Counted from the first letter of the stretch, positions 11,021 to 22,724 are shown. The stretch is 64,000 nt of DNA from Sthenelais limicola (GCA_942159475.1 OW804094.1:19945067-20009066); one strand, 5' to 3'. The notes: a model not told the origin generated them from the letters alone. Numbers and translations are program-made.

Positions 11021-11870
11021 CGTTGTCAAGCAGAAACACTGAAGACCACGGAAGCCACGGTTGCCAGACCCGCCTGTTCCAGGTGTAGATCTGCGGAGGG
11101 GTAGACCTCGTAAAGTTGTTGCTGATCCGCAGCCGAAACCTACCGTGAAGAAAGTGGGGAGGCCGGCGAAAGATCCAGTAGCACGTAGGTGAAGAAAGTC
11201 AGAAAGGATAGAGTAAGCTCTCCTGTCGAGGTTGTAAAGGGGAAACGGGTGCGCCGTCCCCCAGACCGATTACAACTGAAGTCTTAGCTGTTTGTGTACC
11301 AATATGGGGAATATAGGTCTGATTCCCCAGACCAAAACACAACAAGAAGTCGACCAGGGTGTCAGCACGGAAGAATGCACCCTGGGTCCCCAAACGGCGT
11401 ATGGAGCTTTTATTAGTTTCGTATGGCCGGGAAAGAACCTAAGTCATTCCGGCGGGTTAGTAACTTGTTGCATGAGAACCGTGATGTGGCTTGGACTAGA
11501 CCTATGGGGCATAGAGATTCTAACCTTGTAACGCTATTGGTCCTGGATCTTGGTTGAAATAGCTTGAAAATGCTGCCTGAGGCATCATGCTGGGTGAAGA
11601 TCCGCAGAATATGTTTCCACTCTTGTCGCTAGTGGAAGATGGGTTGGTTGTCCGTGTTCATAATAATCCCAGGAGGGGAACGGATATACTAATCCAATGT
11701 GAAGAAAACCCTAACGTAGGTCAGGCGGGTTATGCACGGAGGCAATGGCGCTGAGGTGTGCGGTGAGGCGTGAGCGAACTAGCGTTGTAACGGTGTAACT
11801 AGCGGTAGTTGCAACCGCTGCTCACTAGTTCTCTTCCCTCGCGGAGCCCTCTTTGCTTCCGGACTTCAAC
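11021..11870 (+). other. Region after integrase, possibly exon 1 of a subgenomic transcript
   Basis: No convincing reading frame is seen. More basic GRPRK / KKVGRPAK-like segments follow the integrase stop (about 11080-11190), suggesting the original integrase tail was longer. A GC-rich stretch (11755-11870) ends at a strong splice-donor consensus CCT|GTAAGTAC at about 11872. Confidence 0.4.
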
Positions 11871-11871
11871 C

Positions 11872-12320
11872 TGTAAGTACGCTTTCTGACGATGCTCTTC
11901 ATATTTGGTTGGTTTGTATGTGTAAACCGTATGAAATGTTGCTGTTAGTTTGCCAAAGTAAAGGAAATGTGTTTTATGTACCGCTAGTAGTAGGCACGGA
12001 AGTCGTTGGTCTGATTTATCGGTGGGTTCTCTCTATTTTGGCATTGGAGATAGACCGCCACAGCCACGACCCATGTGCTCTGCATCCTGTGGGCTATTTG
12101 AACATGAGCCACGCACATGGGTTGCGAATCCTTATGTAAGCTTGCTGGGTACGTTCTAAACTTTCGGGTAGTGATTTTAGAACTAGAACCCTCAAAGATG
12201 ATTGTCTAGTAAATGTTGCGTCATTCCTTTTGGATGATCTTTTAGTTTCGGTTTCGGTTTATGTAAATAATGTTCCGGCTACAGCGTTCCGTATCTTAAT
12301 GTAATGCTTTTTGTTGCAGG
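11872..12320 (+). other. Predicted intron upstream of the accessory reading frame
   Basis: The donor GTAAGTAC at about 11872 and the acceptor TGCTTTTTGTTGCAG|G ending at about 12320 are both close to metazoan consensus and frame a 449-bp interval. The interval has no sustained coding signal apart from a short spurious frame. The accessory ATG lies 75 bases after the acceptor. Confidence 0.5.
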
Positions 12321-12394
12321 AACGAGAACTGAAACGCAGCCTTTTAAAAGCTACTTGACTACCTGATTGCCTGATTACTTGAATGTAAGACAAG

Positions 12395-14022
12395 ATGTCT
12401 AAGCCTGACGAAGACATCATCGACCTGGATACCTCCGGCGAGTCCGTAGAGGTACCCATGGAAGACGAGAACGAGTTGTTGAGTGACGGAACCGGCTTGA
12501 TCAGCCTCGCGGCTAAGAAGATCAATGAAGGTGTCGACACCTCGGCAACTGAGGAGGAGAGTCTGGTCGATCCGGTACGGCCTAAGCGGGGTCGTGCTGC
12601 CGATAGACCGGAGTCGGTCCCAGTCCAACTCTCCGGTTAAGTCCGCTAGGACTATGGGTGAGCGTGGAAGGGATTTAGAGCGAAAGCACAACCTCCATAC
12701 AGTGACTGTGAGTGTGGAGCGTGTTCCGCTGAACGCTGCTTCCACAAGTAAGAGCTCAGATGCATCGTCTCCGGCTTCGGACAAGTCCGGGACCAGTACC
12801 AGCCCTGGTACAGCATCCAAGACTCAGACCGGAAAGAAGAAGCTAGTCATGAAGGTGCATCGCCAGCGGATCGAGCACAAGACTGAGTTGTATGCTCTGA
12901 AGGAATCACAGTGTGATATCCGTGGCCTGTTGACTGCAGGTGTTAAGGTATGAATGGAAGAATAGCAAACGAATACAAGTATAATTAGCGATTTTAGTAA
13001 TGAGATAATATAATTAATGGGTGATAATTGATAGTTAATGAGGTTACACAATGTTACGTAATGTTACATAACACAGGCACTGGGGTCCTTCCCATCAACC
13101 CAGCCGATGACTCCCCGGGAGTCCGTGTTTCCCTGGCTGACGAGAGTGAAGATGAGGATACAGAGTTTGCTGACGATCTCCTGATGGACCGCTTTGAGAC
13201 CCGTCAGTGGCCCAGCCTGGTTCGGCAGGATGCTCTGGATCCAGGAACTTACCAGAAAGTGTGGGATGCCGCTAGCATCTGGGAACCCGGATTCCGGTGT
13301 CCTTTTGCTATTTGTCGCTACAAAGGGATGAATCCTTACGGGATTTGTGTCTTTCGTACAAGGCCCCGCCTGTTCCGGCATCTGTGCGAGGAACACGCCC
13401 CCCCCCATCGCATGGTCTGGGAGTGTCCCTCCAAGAGGTGTAAGCAGAAGGTAGATCGCCGGATGGAGTTGGTCCGCCATCTCCAGTATGGAGAAGTGGT
13501 GGCTCACAACATAAGGAAAATCGTACCCAGTTGCGCCTGATTCGGGACTTGAAGGCAAGTCTTCACCGGAGTGACTTGCAGGTTAGGTCTCTGGAGGAAA
13601 CCGTCAGTTCCCTGCGAGCAGACTTAGAGGCCAACGGTGGGTCAGCGCCTGACACAAGTGAGAGTCGTGAGCCCTCCGGCTCCTTCCAAGTAGGCCCAAG
13701 CAGTGCAGCTGGCAGTCCGGTCAGGAGAAATCCTTTGGCCACTGCCCCCGCTCAGTTAACGGATACGGAACGCTACTTGTGGATGGGTCAGATGATGGCT
13801 TCATTCATGAGTGCTCCGCCTCCTATGTCCCTGCCCATGGCCAGACCGTTTTCTGGTTACGGGAATCCCGGCATGAGTCCGCTAATGATGGCCTCCCTAG
13901 CGCACATGGGAAGCCTGTTGCGGGGTCCGACTCCGGCCTCTCAAGGTGCCCCTCCAGACGATATGGAGGATGTCAGAAGCACCCACAATGAGACGCCCGG
14001 AGACGAGCAGCAGCTGCTGTAG
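12395..14022 (+). pseudogene. Accessory 3' reading frame with paired C/H finger motifs and coiled coil
   Basis: This region lies where env or other accessory genes sit. It starts at ATG 12395 with an acidic segment (DEDIIDLDTSGESVEVP) followed by a basic Ser/Thr-rich segment in the frame ending 12953. A second block (frame ending 13540) has two finger-like motifs: CPFAIC with HLCEEH (about 13300-13400) and CPSKRC with RHLQYGEVVAH. The last block (frame ending 14022) has a predicted coiled coil (DLQVRSLEETVSSLRADLEA) and a Met/Pro-rich tail. A candidate intron (12938-13075, CAG|GTGTTA to ACACAG|G) separates blocks one and two in matching phase. Frameshifts near 12620 and at the A-run near 13520 break the frame. 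The function is unknown; a nucleic-acid-binding regulator is an inference. Confidence 0.55.
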
Positions 14023-14540
14023 ATGACGAATCGGATTGACCCTGGACTCTGGAACCTGGACACGGACTTGACATGGCGGACCTGAACCAAACCTGACCCG
14101 GAACGCCCTTGGAACACAATGGACCACGGATCGGCTCGGATTCACTTTGATGCTGACCCCGTTTGACCCCGGAAAACCCTTTTGATTTGCGGAAGACTGT
14201 ACGCTGTGATGTTCTAAAGAAGTATTGGTATTGTAGAAACTAAATTTGTTAACCTGTGCTGGATCATGTTTTGTACATAGATAGGACTCTGGAAGCTCCT
14301 TGTTGTTGAGATGCCACTGGATGGTTAAAAATATTTTCAAAGTTTAAAGTTATGACTTCTACTTCTAGTCGGAGAAGTTGCGTAGTTATGTAGTGAGGAC
14401 ACATATATGCTCCTACTTGTACTTGTTTGCCATGTGAATTCTCTTTTTATAACTTCTTAGAACATGTTACTTATTCACTTCTTTTAATAATTTATGCCTC
14501 CGGAAGATTAATTTGCTGTAGGGTAAACATCTTTAAATTT
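14023..14540 (+). other. Non-coding 3' region of the LTR element
   Basis: No coding signal was found between the accessory frame stop and the purine tract. An antisense open frame here has no recognisable motif. Confidence 0.4.
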
Positions 14541-14552
14541 TGGAGGGGGTAT
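14541..14552 (+). other. Polypurine tract
   Basis: TGGAGGGGGTAT lies immediately before the 3' LTR. This is the expected plus-strand priming site. Confidence 0.75.
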
Positions 14553-15038
14553 TGTAGTGAATACAGTTTTAAATAGATCCGAGATAATTGGTCTGACCGG
14601 GTGTTGCTATAATTGGGTGCACGCGCCTCAACTGAATGCGCTCCAAGCTCAGAAATGGCCTTTCTGATTCCTGCATTTTCCATTCCAGTAAACCATTATC
14701 AAAGGTAACTTAAATCTAGTCAACTCTTTTACCATAATGTGTCTTAGAGTGCTTCCGGATGCTCCGGTAAGACTCTGTGTTGTTTCACTTTGTTGCTCCT
14801 TTGTAAAACCATGTTAACTGTTTGACTCTCAACACCTGCAATGATCGTGTACCATAATTGCCACTTGTCCTCTGAGGCCAATACCTGGTCACCTCTGTTG
14901 GGTCCGATAAACACTATCGGACATGGTTTGTGTGGAGAATAAAGCCCGTGATACCTAAAGAGCTGTGTGTCTGGTCTTCTTTCCCTTCGCGGAATAGAGA
15001 TATCGAACTTGGGTAGTGTGAGACGGAAAAACACTACA
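14553..15038 (+). repeat. 3' LTR, 486 bp
   Basis: The LTR runs from TGTAGTG to CACTACA and is uninterrupted. It matches the two halves of the 5' LTR. An AATAAA lies at about 14938, a plausible poly(A) signal. Confidence 0.9.
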
Positions 15039-15042
15039 CATG

Positions 15043-15310
15043 CAAATTAAATTGGAAACCTCTTCATTAGCTTCTTCATTGTCACATAGTATTCTTGAAA
15101 TATGTACAATCATAATCATGAAATTATTCCCCAATAGTCTTTAAAAATGAGGTTTCTATAATTATTAATATGAGTAATAGCAAATTCAAACTAATAGTAG
15201 CAAATACTGAAGTAGCAAATATAAACTGAAGTCTTGGCTAGTAATTGGTTTATTCTTGACAAATAATGAAATTGGTTGCTTTATGTCCTCATCAAAACAT
15301 TTAATATGGT
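15043..15310 (+). promoter_or_regulatory. Upstream block, copy 0, third piece
   Basis: Sequence after the LTR element (CAAATTAAATTGGAAACCT..., TATTCTTGAAATAT, TCTTGGCTAGTAATTGGTTTATTC) matches the intron-1 sequence of copy 2 (about 25710-26405). The homology ends before any coding exon, so this copy has lost its gene body. Confidence 0.6.
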
Positions 15311-15785
15311 TACCGTATATACCCGTGTATAAGCCCCGGCTTATATTAATTTCAAATGGTGATTTGACCCGGCTTATATTCGGGGTGGGCTTATATTCGG
15401 GGCCCGGCTTATATTACAATAATTGAAAACCAGTAGATAACTGAAACTCAGGTTTATTATTATCTTCATTCATTACTCTAGTTTTCATGTTTTAAATTCG
15501 AATTTAAGCCAAAAAAACGTACCAGAATTGTTGTGAGTTCACAATCGACCAACAAGAACTGAGTCCTATATTCAAACTATCATTCATGATCTATTAAAAG
15601 CTCGTTCTGGACGATTTCTTCAGCATTTTACATTAATTAGCACTATTATTGGAACATGACAGTACAGGCACCCGGCTTATAAACGGGGCCCGGCTTATAT
15701 TAATGTTATGAAGTGCTGAACCCCCGGCTTATAAACGGGGTGGGCTAATACTCGGGGTCCGGCTTATACACGGGTATATACGGTA
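15311..15785. mobile_element. MITE with 25-bp terminal inverted repeats
   Basis: The ends TACCGTATATACCCGTGTAT... and ...ATACACGGGTATATACGGTA are perfect inverted repeats of about 25 bp flanked by TA, as in Tc1/mariner-type elements. Inside are repeated CCCGGCTTATA / CGGGG motifs. There is no reading frame. A second, broken copy lies at 24640-25170. Confidence 0.85.
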
Positions 15786-16760
15786 TATCAAGGGCGGGAG
15801 AGCTGAGAGGGAGGCAGTTTATGGTCATACCCAGGAAATAGAGATAGAGAAGAAGGGCGAAAGAGACAGAGAAAAGAGACAGAAAGGCACTTTGGGATTG
15901 TTGCATGTGAGGATTAAGGGCTTCTACCATGTATGCATCCTAGCCTCCCAAATGAGGCATGGTTGTTGCCTTGACCTTCCTTTTATTTGGCACCAGGCCT
16001 AGCTTGAAGTCATCCACAATTCTGTGATGAAAGCAAATAGAGGATCTAAGCCCCATTCTGTATGTTGATTTATCTGAATAAAAATTCTTATATATATCTG
16101 TTTCATCCTCCGTGGCTCCGGGGATCCCTGATCTCTTGATCACATCGTAGCACCTGCACATGGTCAACTTCCTGCATGCTGTTCTTTCCTGCTTTTGCAA
16201 CTTGTGAAGGTTTGGTGTTGGCTGCTACCTCGATGTGAGGAAAATAGGCATGGACCTGTGGGTCTCTGTCCATGTTACCCTGGTTGTGGAAGGCCTTACT
16301 CCTAAAATTAATTCCTTGAGCTATAGTGAGATTTAACTGACTCACTGCCCCGATGAAATAACTAGCAGTATGTTTCTTGTAACACAGCCCTCTTTCTATA
16401 ATAGTCAATGCTATTGTTGTCTGATGAACTAGGCTATGTTTATTCGTCCACATCTGGAAGTCAAAATCTCCGGTCTCTTCATCTTGTCAACGGATAGCTC
16501 TCACCACTCAAGCGACTGTTCTCTAAGGCAATCATTGAGCATAATGATAATTCCTGATTGTTCCTTTCTCATTAATTTTAAAAATGTGGATCACTATTAA
16601 AAAAAGTGTGGTTGAAAGGGGGGGGTCATGACATTTTGCAGAAACTTTGAGGGGGGCGTCTACAATTTTGAATTCTCCTCTCCCCCCAGTGGTTAATTAT
16701 GAACAGTCCCTTAGTAAATTATATAATTGCCAAACCTCTTTCCGCCTCCCTTGCCATAAT
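15786..16760 (-). other. Unassigned region with two overlapping minus-strand frames
   Basis: Bases 15795-15900 are GA-rich. On the minus strand two open frames overlap, 16453-16103 (116 codons) and 16200-15940 (86 codons). Their composition looks protein-like (TASYFIGAVSQLNLTIAQG; DVIKRSGIPGATEDETDIY), and they could be one reading frame broken by a frameshift near 16150. I do not recognise the product; a decayed transposon or host gene fragment is possible. The remainder shows nothing. Confidence 0.3.
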
Positions 16761-16765
16761 TAATG

Positions 16766-17080
16766 GGTTAATCATGTGCTTTTTTCACTGTCTACTGCGC
16801 TCAGGCACCTTTCCATAACTTGGCAACAACTTGGAAAGAACTTCATTGTATCAGTTCATATATATCTTTCTGAGAGTTGAAGTGCTGTCATGGAATTTAC
16901 ATTTGGAAAGAAGCCCTGGTAAGCTATATGAGGGAGTGGCATTTATATATTCATACTTGGATTGGAATTGTTTTCACTACTCGCTCACTTATGTACTCAC
17001 TTATATATGTTAATTCCAACATTTTTGTAATTGTGCTGACTTATGAAACATCTGCAGTAGACTATACGCCGCATTAGTTA
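16766..17080 (+). promoter_or_regulatory. Upstream block and putative exon 1 of family copy 1
   Basis: The block contains TTTCACTGTCTACTGCGCTCAG, then TGAAGTGCTGTCATGG and the conserved first-exon motif with ATG at 16890 and a donor CTG|GTAAGC at 16918/16919. GGCATTTATATATTC follows. The donor G at the last exon base and the ATG are shared with other copies. How this exon joins the coding exon at 20021 is not certain. Confidence 0.6.
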
Positions 17081-18746
17081 CCACTCGTAGTTACGGTGTT
17101 GCAGCTGCTCCGTTCAGTTTCCACATTGCACTCGCCCTTTCAACACTGCATTCATGCACTTCTCTCTTTCTTGAACACGTATCACCTATGTTATCAATCT
17201 CTATATCCAACTATTTCGTTTTTTAGTAATTATGGTTTTAATGCATTCGATCTGATATGACTTCATTCCAATCTCATTTTAAAAGGGGAAATAATATTTC
17301 ATCGAGTTTGTTTATGTATCATCTCTCATTAATTCCATGATTTATTAAGTTTATTTAGCCTTTCACTCTGTAGGATTGATGTGAGAAAACGGGGGTTCGG
17401 TCAGTGACAATGTCTCTGAAATTCTAAACTGGAATAATATTCTCCCCCATAGAGCGAGAGAAGACCTAGTCTCTCCAAGACTCATTATTATATATCAACC
17501 TGTGTCAGAGAACGTACATCTCGTCCTTGTTTTTCAATGGTAATTATAGTCTACTTTATGCATGTATTTTGCTTTTGCAAATTGATTCTATAAGAGAGAT
17601 TATCATATACATAAACAACCAATAATAGGTTCACATTGAGCACAACACGCTCTCATAGCAGATAGACCTGGGAAGGGAAGAATGGGATCTTGGTTATTTT
17701 GATTATGTATTATGGATCAGGTCGCCTAGAAATATACAATTGCTTCTCATTTCCATGAATTCCGACTTTGAGGTTATATTAGAGAAGAAACTCTGAGTAA
17801 TTCTTTACTTTGAGTTATGTTATAATTGTATGGAAGTACCTGTAGCCGCGCTTCCATGCATGTTATGCTCTAGCTACCTAGTAGGGCATTAATATACATA
17901 TGCTCAACCTGTTATTTTCAGCATTTCAATACGAGATGTTCTTCATTATTTTGGGTAGAAATAATTTTCTTAGAGTCAAGTTAAATCATCATTAAAATAT
18001 CCTACATGTGGCCTAAATGAATCTAAAAATACGGGAGGTCTGTGCGAATTTATCTCTGACTTTGACGTTTATACACATTTTCTTAATGGTCAGGACTTAA
18101 TGGTCAGGAAAATTGATTATAAGGACATAAAATCGTATTCAACACATATACAAGTGGCTATCTTTTCATTATTTAATCTCAACATACTATAAAAGCTGTT
18201 CTTTATGCATACAACATATATACAATGTTAATATATATTTCATTTTCATATTTTTAGGGCCACAATAAGCTAGGGTTCGGTCGGTGACAAGTAGATGTTT
18301 ACCCACCAAAGCTAGATTTGTTATGAAGCAAACACTTTATTTTTTAATAATAAATTATTAGCAAGGCATGCTTACGTCCATACTCAAATAATATTATGAT
18401 TCACTAATCTCTGAGAATATTCAAGATGTGAACACTAACAAGAAAAATCCATTAAAACCCTATTTTACCACTTTCGTGGGAATTGACTGTATGCGTCTAT
18501 GATAACAATTCTTATAAAATGTCAACTATCTTTCTTTACGTTTCAACTCATTTCATGTGCATGTGTACTATGAGAATATGGAGTGGAATGGTGCAAGTCA
18601 ACGCATCAGGGAGGGATAGGCTAATAAATAGACAGTGGGGAATGGACAATGTCTACCTGCAACCTCAACTCTGAAAGTCAGCTCAGCAATGCAGTGTGGG
18701 ACCTTCACACGGTACCTGATTAGGCATATACCCTGTTCAACATCTG
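17081..18746 (+). other. Non-coding sequence, probable intron 1 of copy 1
   Basis: No gene is recognised. A short direct repeat GGGTTCGGTC(A/G)GTGACAA occurs near 17392 and 18274. The rest is AT-rich. Confidence 0.4.
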
Positions 18747-19769
18747 TACCCAGGGAGAAGCAAGCGTTCCCGCACACCAGATGAACTTTAGTTGATCAGT
18801 TGTTTGGCGTTCTGTGCGTTTGCAATTGTTCATATAACGTTTCCCATGTTTGCCTACCGTTTGTATTGGTAAAGGGAAAAGTGAACGTTCACACACAATA
18901 AATAAACATTCATTGAACAGTTCTTTAGCGTTTTGATTATTTGTAAATGAAACCTGAGTCTAAGTCACAGAGACAGAGGGGATTCCCCCTTGACATAGCC
19001 ATTGGATTACCATGCAGAAGCAGCTAGTCACATTTATATTAGAGGTGAGATCTTGGTTTTGCATTGATTTCTTATTCGTCCTACTGTGCAGGTTAGAGTA
19101 TAAATAGGTTCTGTATAACTAGGGTCACTTACAGTGAATGTTTAATGCCTGTTTGGAACAGAATTCTCCATTGTAACATTCAAACTGCAAGGATGCATGC
19201 AGCCTAATGTAAAATGGCGGCAGATTCAAAATCTGCAGTGGAAGAGGGTAGCGTCGCTGTTGTCGCCGCAAAATTGCCGCATTTTCCAAACCACTAATGT
19301 CAGAAACTTATATTATATCTCAAACAAACTGGAAATATGTCAGCATTATGGAGGAGTGAGGTCATCAAAATCCATTAAGATCTCCCAATGCAGCAATCAA
19401 TGATATAAGACTATATTTATCCACAGCCAGTCAGTGAGTATATTAATGATTCGCCCGGCCTGCCGTCCTTTCATTTGTCTTATAGATATATATGAAATAG
19501 GCCTACCTTCTCATTTCTTTAGTAGGCATACATATATATATATACAATGAGGTATAACAACATTTAAAAAGAACTGTTTGTATAACGTTTATTGCTCTTT
19601 GCACACCTCCTGATCGTTTGCAAACGTTTGCACAATGTTTGCATACAAATGATTATTGTCCTCACTCAATGTTCATGCACTGTGCGTTCACTGTTTGGGT
19701 ACCATTTGCAAACAATTATATCCAACAGTTACACAAACGTTCAAAGAACGTTACATTTCTCCCTGGGTA
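18747..19769. mobile_element. TA-flanked DNA transposon without transposase
   Basis: The ends are TACCCAGGGAGAA (18747) and TTCTCCCTGGGTA (to 19769), inverted repeats that include the TA duplication. Subterminal regions carry many copies of CGTTTGCAA / AACGTTTG / CGTTCA motifs near both ends, as in many DNA elements. No coding frame was found. It lies in the probable intron 1 of copy 1. Confidence 0.7.
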
Positions 19770-20020
19770 GCCAGTAAAGGCTCATTCTGAAAGGTCAAAC
19801 TGGTTTTATTTTTTTGGTCTGTGTGTCTATGTTAACAAAGAAGTTAGATCTACTGCCCTTTAAGACTTAGCAATTTGCACAAGGTATATTGAGTTGCAAA
19901 TCTATCTTGTCTATCAAATCTGTGGAACAAGCTAGACGAGTTGTGGCCCAGTGCAAAAAACATTTTTCGCCAAACAACAAACAAACAAAGTTCCGTTGGA
20001 TTCCTTGTTTAATCATCCTC

Positions 20021-21448
20021 ATGGAAAATCATCGTTGTATCTCTTTCTTTAGTTTCTTCCTTCTGGTGTTACTTCTGAGCTTCGTCAATGTATGCTCAAC
20101 TCAAGAATGTGAGGATGGCTCGAATGGTAATTTTGTCTTTGAGCAAATGTTATATTCAAACCTTCGTGGACAGGTAGATCGACCATTAACAACACGGGCT
20201 GACATGATCAGGAATTTAGGAAACTGCACAACTCCTGACAAATTCGCCCGGAACATGATGAACTTCTACTCTAGGTAAGATTGATTTCCTTTCTCAAACT
20301 CAATGACCATCATGTTGTAGAGGATGAGGAAATAGGACAATTGTGTTGCTGCTCAGACCAGATGTCCTAGATTGCTCTTAATGCTGCATTCTCAGCTATT
20401 ACAAAAAGAAAACCCCAATAAACAAAACCACAACCAACTTACTAGTCCCTGTCCTCCTTGTTTACAGGTAATATCACCTGCCTAGATTTTACAAAAAGAA
20501 AATGTCTGACCTAAATCTAATATGTTGTTCCTATTATATATTTAATTGATTTAGAATTAGATATATGCACAGGAATGCCTTAAAGCAATACAGAGTATGA
20601 ATGGGTTAACAGATGTTTCAATAATCAATTCAATTACCATCATCTACTATAATTTATTGTAATACTAATGTTAACTATTTGTAGAAATCATCTAAAATCA
20701 TTATGATAATTTGTAATAATCATCATATACTATACAGGCACCATAGACTTCATAATTATAATTGAAGACCAGAAAAAGGCTTTATTTCTTGATCCTGATG
20801 AGCGTATTCTGGTGGCAGATCAGTTTGCAGCTTAAACTGTAAAAGATGATTGTGATGACATAAAGGATTCTCTAATGCTAATTTTGTCATAGGTATGGAA
20901 TGGATCTATCAAAGCAGCAGGATCCATATGTGAGGGAGGACAATGATGAGTACACCTTGCACTATAATGGGGCTAATGATGACAATTGGTTACATTCATC
21001 ATTTCATAAGGCCTTCGCTAAGTTCATCAATGAGAAGAATGCTTGGTGTGGGTGGGACCTAATTGTCAAGAAGAACTTCACAGGACCTGCAGGGACTATT
21101 GTAGCAGGACAGGTCATGCTTTATGGAGTTGAAAGGTACATTCATTGTCCTGGAGATTTTAATAATTATAAAATAATAAAATAATTATGAAATTGATTAC
21201 AAAATCATGGTCAAAACCAATTGCTCTGCACCATTCATTTCAGGTTCAGACTGAAAGGAAGGAAGGATGAATGTGTCTGGTACTTTGAGGTGAAACCCAG
21301 GTACCCCAACCCAAGTGCTCTACGTCTGGCAACCTACCACAAAGTGTGGGGTGATGGTCTCTTCAATGGGCACTATACCTCACCAAGGAATGGTGTATAC
21401 TCTGGGAATGGCGTTTATACATTCCCTGCTGTCCCTGATACTGAATAA
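20021..21448 (+). CDS. Secreted protein family, copy 1 (three coding exons)
   Basis: Exons are 20021-20274, 20893-21135 and 21244-21448, with donors CTAG|GTAAGA and AAAG|GTACAT and acceptors CATAG|G and TTTCAG|G. All junctions split an arginine codon after its second base. The product is 233 residues. Residues 1-27 form a signal peptide (ISFFSFFLLVLLLSFVNVCS). Mature cysteines are C30, C69, C137 and C176, and a sequon N146-F-T is present. The most conserved core is NGANDDNWL...KFINEKNAWCGW...KKNFTG (110-149). Exon 3 has one extra residue compared with other copies (LKGRKDEC). The stop TAA overlaps an AATAAA. I do not recognise the family. A secreted or extracellular role follows from the signal peptide only. 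The frame is intact and the gene looks functional. Confidence 0.82.
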
Positions 21449-21558
21449 AGTATAGTATATCAGTGGCCTTCTGATAACAAACTTGCAATCGTCATTGTTC
21501 ATTACTTCAGGGATTTTACAACACAAAAAATAGTTTATTTTCAAAAAATCCAGATCCA

Positions 21559-21726
21559 GGGACCTGTTGCATGAATCGTTAATCCTAAAGATTTCACTTC
21601 CTTAGCTGCCTTCCTTACTAAGCAGCTGGTACAGGACGTTTAGGGAAGGCATTCTATTCCTACAGTAGGAATCTAATAGGGAAAATAAGGAGTATATTAA
21701 ATAGGTAGTTTTCATACAGCAGGCCT
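21559..21726. repeat. MITE-like repeat B downstream of copy 1
   Basis: The element starts GGGACCTGTTGCATGAA and ends TTTCATACAGCAGGCCT, an imperfect inverted terminus. Related copies lie downstream of copy 2 (31060-31220) and copy 4 (54288-54463), sharing CTTCCTTAGCTnC and CTAAGCAGC. Confidence 0.6.
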
Positions 21727-22724
21727 CAGCTCCCAATTCGAGCCGGAGTTAAAGAGGAATGATGCAGTAACCATAACCAGGTTAAGGAGACAAGCACATT
21801 GTTTTGGGAGTGGACGGTCCAGACGATACCTCGTCTGGAGCTACTTCTACCAAACCTTTGACTAGGGACGAGCTAGATCACACAGTGGTCCAGAACAGGG
21901 CAGAGGTTCAGAGACATGAAAAAATGTAAGACTGCTAAATAAAGATTTATAAACAAATCCTTAAGTGATGGGGTTTAACCCCAAAATGGAGGAGGACAGG
22001 AGAGGTTTCATAAATATTCGGTTTGAGTTTATTGGAGTCCTTATTTATAAACAAAACCAAAACGGATTGGGTCATCACAGGGACTTTTCAGGACACAATA
22101 TGAAGTTAAATCAAACTGGTAGAAAGTATATCAAGCTGTTTTGAGGTTTCAGTCACATAAACATAGACTCCAGATCTCCTGTTGCTTGGGGCCAGTTCCT
22201 TGTTAGGTCTTATTTATTTAAAAAATCTTATTATTATCATATTTTCTATTTCATGTAAATTCACCACCGAGGACCAGCTCTCTTCAGAAACTCATCATTT
22301 AATTCAAGTTCTAAGTGAACTACAAATTAATTATTGGTATATAACCAATACTAACTAATATTCATACACATTGAGAACATGTTGTATCTCTTTCTCTAAG
22401 GTATATATTATATTTATTTATAATCAGTCCACTTTAATATAGTTCTTTGTTACTTAAACTGTAGGTAGTGGTGTTTAAACATGGTCACTTATTAATTTCT
22501 CTATGAGTTTTCACTTCATTTTATTAACTGTCCTATAGGCGCAAACCATTATGTTGTAAAGAAGACTAAGGGTTTTTAGCCCATAGGTTCAGTAAGATGA
22601 AGAAGTGAGACAAGAAGTCCGAGGTTGTAGTTCGTCTGGATTCGGCCTAGGCGGTGGTGACTCAGCGAGTACCTAGGTCCGAGTAGTCACTTTATTTTAT
22701 ACTCCAAAATCATGAATAATTCAT
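21727..22724. other. Non-coding stretch
   Basis: I see no gene, repeat family or RNA here. Confidence 0.4.

Larger units (their letters stand above)
3149..15038 (+). mobile_element. Ty3/gypsy-like LTR retrotransposon with accessory 3' region
   Basis: The element is bounded by LTRs that begin TGTAGTG and end CACTACA, with a 4-bp target duplication CATG at 3145-3148 and 15039-15042. Internal order is primer-binding site, gag, zinc knuckle, protease, RT, RNase H, integrase with a GPY/F-like module, then a 3.5-kb region with another open reading frame, a purine tract and the 3' LTR. RT before integrase and the integrase GPY module indicate the Ty3/gypsy lineage. At least four frameshifts and two in-frame stops break gag-pol, so this copy cannot encode a working polyprotein. 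Without the 1.08-kb insertion in the 5' LTR it would be about 10.8 kb, large for this group. Confidence 0.9.

Noticed and set aside
12359..12820. A 153-codon minus-strand frame opposite the accessory ORF
   Set aside because: It mirrors the GC-rich coding strand, has no motif, and the splice signals and ATG favour the plus strand.
13064..13558. A 164-codon minus-strand frame
   Set aside because: It is antisense to the finger-motif region and shows no recognisable domain.
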